In this document: positions 60,932-64,000 of the stretch, piece after piece
Layout of the letters: each line of letters opens with the position of its first letter
How positions within the stretch are numbered: the stretch's first letter is position 1
Source: Tabrizicola sp.
GTDB taxonomy: Bacteria; Pseudomonadota; Alphaproteobacteria; Rhodobacterales; Rhodobacteraceae
Direction of reading: 5' to 3'
Length of the DNA stretch: 64,000 bases
NCBI RefSeq assembly: GCF_030694085.1
Contig: NZ_JAUXZE010000093.1
Span: 1 to 64,000 of the forward strand
Translations under genes and position numbers: made by a program
The notes under the pieces: generated by a model
What the model saw: only the letters and a program-made list of their open reading frames with translations
Told to the model about the DNA's origin: nothing
The model's database searches: none

Positions 60932-62464
60932 ATGAAGGATATCCTGGGAGAGCTGGAAACCCGTCGCGCCGCTGCGCGGGCGGGCGGAGGTGAGCGCCGG
61001 GTCGAAGCGCAGCATGCCAAGGGCAAGCTGACGGCACGCGAACGGATCGAGCTTTTGCTGGACGAAGGGTCGTTCGAAGAGTTCGACATGTTCGTCGCCC
61101 ACCGCTGCACCGACTTCGGGATGGAGAAGGACCGGCCCGCGGGTGACGGCGTGGTGACCGGCTGGGGCACGATCAACGGCCGGCAGGTCTATGTCTTCAG
61201 CCAGGACTTCACGGTCATGGGCGGCTCGGTCAGCGAGACGCATGGCGCCAAGATCTGCAAGATCATGGACATGGCGATGCAGAACGGCGCGCCGGTGATC
61301 GGGATCAATGACTCGGGTGGGGCGCGGATTCAGGAAGGCGTCGCCTCGCTGGCGGCCTATGGTGAAGTGTTCCAGCGGAACATCGAAGCCAGTGGCGTGG
61401 TGCCGCAGATCAGCCTGATCATGGGGCCATGCGCGGGGGGCGCGGTCTATTCTCCGGCGATGACCGACTTCATCTTCATGGTGAAGGATTCCAGCTACAT
61501 GTTCGTCACCGGCCCCGACGTGGTGAAGACCGTGACGAACGAGGTGGTGACCGCCGAGGAACTGGGCGGGGCGTCGACCCACACCCGCAAGTCCAGCGTT
61601 GCGGATGGCGCGTTCGAGAACGACGTCGAGGCGCTGGCCGAGGTTCGCCGCCTGTTCGACTTCCTGCCGCTCAACAACCGCCAGAAGGCTCCGGTTCGGC
61701 CGTTCTTCGACGATCCGTCGCGGATCGAGACCAGCCTTGATACCCTGGTCCCCGACAACCCGAACCAGCCCTACGACATGAAGGAACTGATCACGAAGAT
61801 CGCGGACGAAGGCGATTTCTTCGAGGTGCAGAAGGACTTTGCCGGCAACATCATCATCGGCTTCATCCGGCTGGAAGGGCAGACGGTGGGGGTGGTGGCC
61901 AATCAGCCGATGGTGTTGGCCGGGTGCCTGGACATCGACGCCAGTCGAAAGGCAGCGCGGTTCGTGCGGTTCTGCGATGCGTTCGAGATCCCGATCCTGA
62001 CCTTCGTCGACGTGCCGGGCTTTCTGCCGGGGACAGGGCAGGAGTATGGCGGCGTCATCAAGCACGGGGCAAAACTGCTGTTCGCCTATGGCGAAGCGAC
62101 GGTGCCAAAGGTCACTGTACTGACCCGCAAGACCTATGGCGGGGCCTACGTCGTCATGGCGTCCAAGCATCTTAAGGCCGATTTCAACTATGCCTGGCCT
62201 ACCGCCGAGGTTGCGGTGATGGGGGCCAAGGGGGCGGTCGAGATCCTGTATCGCAGCGAGCTGGGCGAACCCGAAAAGATCGCGGCGCGGGTCAAGGATT
62301 ACGAGGACCGCTTTGCCAACCCCTTCGTGGCGGCCGAAAAGGGGTTCATCGACGAGGTGATCATGCCTCATTCTACCCGTCGCCGGGTAGCGCGGGCCTT
62401 CGCGGCACTTCGGGGCAAGAAAGCCGTGATGCCGTGGAAAAAGCACGACAACATCCCGCTGTAA
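60932..62464 (+). CDS. pccB: Propionyl-CoA carboxylase beta subunit PccB
   Basis: The 510-residue carboxyltransferase moves CO2 from biotin to propionyl-CoA, giving methylmalonyl-CoA. Motifs: FTVMGGSVSETHGAKICKIM, GINDSGGARIQEGVASLAAY, QISLIMGPCAGGAVYSPAMT, VDVPGFLPGTGQEYGGVIKH, RKTYGGAYVVMASKHLKADF. ATG at 60932 has GGGGGAG in front. The biotin-bearing partner PccA is not in the window and is expected to the right. Overlaps the next gene's start by one base. Confidence 0.95.
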   Translation: MKDILGELETRRAAARAGGGERRVEAQHAKGKLTARERIELLLDEGSFEEFDMFVAHRCTDFGMEKDRPAGDGVVTGWGTINGRQVYVFSQDFTVMGGSVSETHGAKICKIMDMAMQNGAPVIGINDSGGARIQEGVASLAAYGEVFQRNIEASGVVPQISLIMGPCAGGAVYSPAMTDFIFMVKDSSYMFVTGPDVVKTVTNEVVTAEELGGASTHTRKSSVADGAFENDVEALAEVRRLFDFLPLNNRQKAPVRPFFDDPSRIETSLDTLVPDNPNQPYDMKELITKIADEGDFFEVQKDFAGNIIIGFIRLEGQTVGVVANQPMVLAGCLDIDASRKAARFVRFCDAFEIPILTFVDVPGFLPGTGQEYGGVIKHGAKLLFAYGEATVPKVTVLTRKTYGGAYVVMASKHLKADFNYAWPTAEVAVMGAKGAVEILYRSELGEPEKIAARVKDYEDRFANPFVAAEKGFIDEVIMPHSTRRRVARAFAALRGKKAVMPWKKHDNIPL

Positions 62465-62880
62465 TGCCAATGCGGCGAGCCATTTCCCATCCCGTGCTGG
62501 TTCTGGTCGCCTTGGCGTTTGCTTCGGGCTGCCAAGACGACACAGCAGCGGGACCAGGGGTCGAGGTGCCTTCGGGCCGCACGCTTTCGCTGATCGACGT
62601 GATCACCAACGCTCCGGGACCGAAGGGCGCTGCGGCGCGCTTCCGGTTCCTGGCGCCGGATCTGACGTCCGAAGACGCCGAAGTGGCAGCCGCGGACATG
62701 CAGGCGCTTTGTGACCTCTTCGCGCTGGAGCGGACCGAGGGGATGGTCCCAGAGCCGCAGCAGATCATCATATCCTTCGCCAATGCCGCCGTTCCCTTCG
62801 GCGAGGCCGCCCCCGATGTCGTGCAGTTCTTCGAATCCTTCCGGGTCGAGAACGGCGTCTGCGTCTGGGAGGTCTTCTGA
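62464..62880 (+). CDS. Secreted lipoprotein-like protein downstream of pccB
   Basis: A 138-residue product with a signal (SHPVLVLVALAFASGC) and probable lipidated Cys, followed by an acidic soluble region (DMQALCDLFALERTEGMVPE, FFESFRVENGVCVWEVF). It starts on the last base of the pccB stop, so it is co-translated. A conserved small gene in this position in Rhodobacterales as I recall; function unknown. Confidence 0.75.
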   Translation: MPMRRAISHPVLVLVALAFASGCQDDTAAGPGVEVPSGRTLSLIDVITNAPGPKGAAARFRFLAPDLTSEDAEVAAADMQALCDLFALERTEGMVPEPQQIIISFANAAVPFGEAAPDVVQFFESFRVENGVCVWEVF

Positions 62881-63088
62881 TGCCGCAACATGCAGATTTT
62901 CTTGCTGGCCTTGCACAAGGGGCTGATGTAGGAACGCCACAGGTCGGGAACTTGGTCTGGCCGACATACCAAACCGGATTTGTTTCGGTTAGGGTGACGA
63001 CGGGCCGGGCCAAACTGGCCTTTAACAGCGAACAGGTGCCGGGTACCCGTCAGGGATCCGAAGCACCCCAAGAAAGATGGAGTAGAGG

Positions 63089-63217
63089 ATGTCGAAGAGC
63101 GCACGTCTCGTTCTGGTTCTGGCTATGGTTTCGGCAATCGCCGCCTGCGCCAAGAAAGAAGTTGCAGTCGTCGAGCCGGTTTCGGTCGAACCGGCTTACA
63201 CCGGCAAGTACAAATAA
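63089..63217 (+). CDS. Very small lipoprotein
   Basis: A 42-residue protein: signal SKSARLVLVLAMVSAIAAC with lipobox Cys20, then KKEVAVVEPVSVEPAYTGKY. GGAG stands a few bases before the ATG and a strong hairpin follows 10 bp after the stop, framing a compact independent gene. Mature peptide only about 23 residues. Function unknown. Confidence 0.7.
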   Translation: MSKSARLVLVLAMVSAIAACAKKEVAVVEPVSVEPAYTGKYK

Positions 63218-63226
63218 TCTTTCGGA

Positions 63227-63259
63227 GCGGGCCTGCCTGCTTCGGCAGGGTAGGCCCGC
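63227..63259 (+). terminator. Strong hairpin after small lipoprotein gene
   Basis: GCGGGCCT/AGGCCCGC outer stem with inner CCTGC-TTCG-GCAGG; total about 13 bp, TTCG tetraloop. Lacks a clear T-run. Confidence 0.75.
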
Positions 63260-63400
63260 GCCAATCTTCCGCCTCCTGCGCCCAAGCGCGGTTTGCAGGC
63301 AAAACATTCCCCACTTTGAAACTCTCATCCGGTCCCTCTGGGCCGCGCCGCTGCTTTCGCCTATCCGTGCTGTCGACTGCCATGACAGGAGACAGACCAG

Positions 63401-63796
63401 ATGCTGAAGCACCGCGGTTTTCCCGGCCGGATGCCGGGCACCGATTTCCAGTTCACCATCCGCCGCGCCAACGTGAAAGAGGGTGCGACCAAGATCATCA
63501 AGCGCGAACGCTACAAGGACCGCAAGCACGTGGACCGGCTGGCGGATGCGGCGTTCATGGCGGCGCTCTGGCAGTATTTCGGGGAAGAACCGTTCGAGCG
63601 GGGCAATCTGGACGCCGGTCGGCTGTCCTGGCTTTTCGGACGCGAAGTGGTAGCGGCCGAGGATCCGTTCGATCCCTGTTCCTATGAGGCGCTGCTGAAG
63701 ATCGACGCAAAGCGCGCCGAGGCGGCCTTTCCGCAGGTCTTTGCGCCGGATGCCCCCGACGCACTGACCGATGACTGGGACGAGGAGGAGGACTAG
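63401..63796 (+). CDS. Conserved hypothetical protein of the pcc locus
   Basis: A 131-residue protein (MLKHRGFPGRMPGTDFQFTI, KIIKRERYKDRKHVDRLADA, AFMAALWQYFGEEPFERGN) with a basic N-terminus and very acidic end (DDWDEEED). It lies between pccB and the expected pccA. No domain recognised. ATG 63401 is preceded by GACAGGAGACAGACC. Confidence 0.72.
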   Translation: MLKHRGFPGRMPGTDFQFTIRRANVKEGATKIIKRERYKDRKHVDRLADAAFMAALWQYFGEEPFERGNLDAGRLSWLFGREVVAAEDPFDPCSYEALLKIDAKRAEAAFPQVFAPDAPDALTDDWDEEED

Positions 63797-63856
63797 GCAT
63801 GAAATTGCCGACGCCCCTTTCGTTTTGGCATGGTTTTGCCCACGGCCTTGGCGTCG

Positions 63857-63875
63857 TTTGCAACGTGTTTGCAAT
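63857..63875. promoter_or_regulatory. TTTGCAA pair, possible PccR site
   Basis: TTTGCAAC and TTTGCAAT start 11 bp apart (7-mers TTTGCAA separated by 4 bases). Near-matches to the boxes at pccR and pccB. The gene it would control, perhaps pccA, lies beyond the window. Confidence 0.5.
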
Positions 63876-63967
63876 GACGGCTTTGCCGCGCCATTGTTTC
63901 TGTGCGGGTCAATGGCAGTCAGGTCATGGCACGCGCAGTCAACGTTGTTACCCTTCCCCTTCCCTTC

Positions 63968-63992
63968 GGTCCGGCCCGTCCCAGGCCGGACC
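63968..63992. terminator. 9-bp GC hairpin near right edge
   Basis: GGTCCGGCC, 7-base loop, GGCCGGACC; a likely terminator for the rightward gene ending at 63796, or a leader hairpin of the next gene. Confidence 0.6.
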
Positions 63993-64000
63993 GATCCTTA

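Noticed and set aside
60911..62470. 519-codon open frame antisense to pccB
   Set aside because: Shadow of pccB; His/Arg/Asp-rich random composition.
63799..64000. Protein-coding gene running off the right edge from 63799
   Set aside because: Open frame but no ribosome site at proper distance, no motif, and it contains a terminator-like hairpin.

Overview
The window is from an alphaproteobacterium of the Rhodobacterales (Rhodobacteraceae/Paracoccaceae type). The evidence is high GC with G/C-ending codons, the block murA - DUF2948 - hisD - UPF0262 - low-Mr phosphatase, a PccR-type regulator near pccB, bioMNY, a choXWV/betI/betA cluster, PutR/PutA, MetR/metF, and many small GC-rich hairpins at gene ends. 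No stable RNA gene other than one tRNA-Thr(GGT) was found.

Region 1-19 kb is accessory. Bases 1-5330 carry a betaine-demethylation module (truncated MttB-like methyltransferase, FAD/ferredoxin reductase, Rieske oxygenase, divergent LysR regulator). It lies exactly between two outward-facing ends of an IS3-family element: an incomplete copy at the left edge and a decayed, internally deleted copy at 4811-5330. The terminal TGA of the IS supplies the stop codon of the gene at each border. Bases 5517-12950 hold a LacI-controlled sugar-type ABC uptake operon followed by a phosphotriesterase-like lactonase and a GATase1-like protein, with a PfkB kinase and a BtpA-family TIM barrel beside it; the substrate is unknown. 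Bases 13.3-19.0 kb are a mosaic of mobile-element debris: a small DNA-binding-like gene bracketed by two copies of a 13-bp palindrome, the 3' end of a type ISP restriction-modification gene fused head-to-head to the 3' end of a VirD4/TraG coupling-protein gene, small conjugative-element genes, and a large serine recombinase whose frame runs into the antisense strand of tRNA-Thr(GGT). That tRNA is the likely attachment site.

From 19.1 kb onward the window looks like ordinary chromosome: cell-wall and histidine synthesis (murA, hisD), an HxlR regulator/NmrA-like reductase pair, adenine deaminase, a DMT exporter, an orphan Rieske oxygenase, PutR/PutA proline catabolism, a rhomboid protease, an L,D-transpeptidase, inositol-phosphatase family protein, MetR/metF, aroQ with an acyl-CoA ligase and an unusual thiolase that run tail-to-tail into the biotin transporter bioMNY, a GABA-type transaminase, dprA and topA. 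The last 12 kb contain choline uptake and oxidation (choXWV, betI, betA) and the start of a propionyl-CoA carboxylase locus (PccR regulator, pccB and linked small genes); pccA is presumably just beyond the right edge.

Two themes link the genes. Choline import and oxidation at 52-57 kb makes betaine aldehyde or betaine, and the IS-bounded module at 0-5 kb could demethylate betaines. Proline catabolism by PutA and short-chain acyl metabolism by PccB feed central carbon metabolism. The most unusual sequence observations are a dispersed intergenic repeat sitting in frame inside the acyl-CoA ligase gene, the paired 13-bp palindromes, the IS-supplied stop codons, the uncharacterised BtpA/PfkB/lactonase/GATase pathway, and a thiolase lacking two usual active-site residues.
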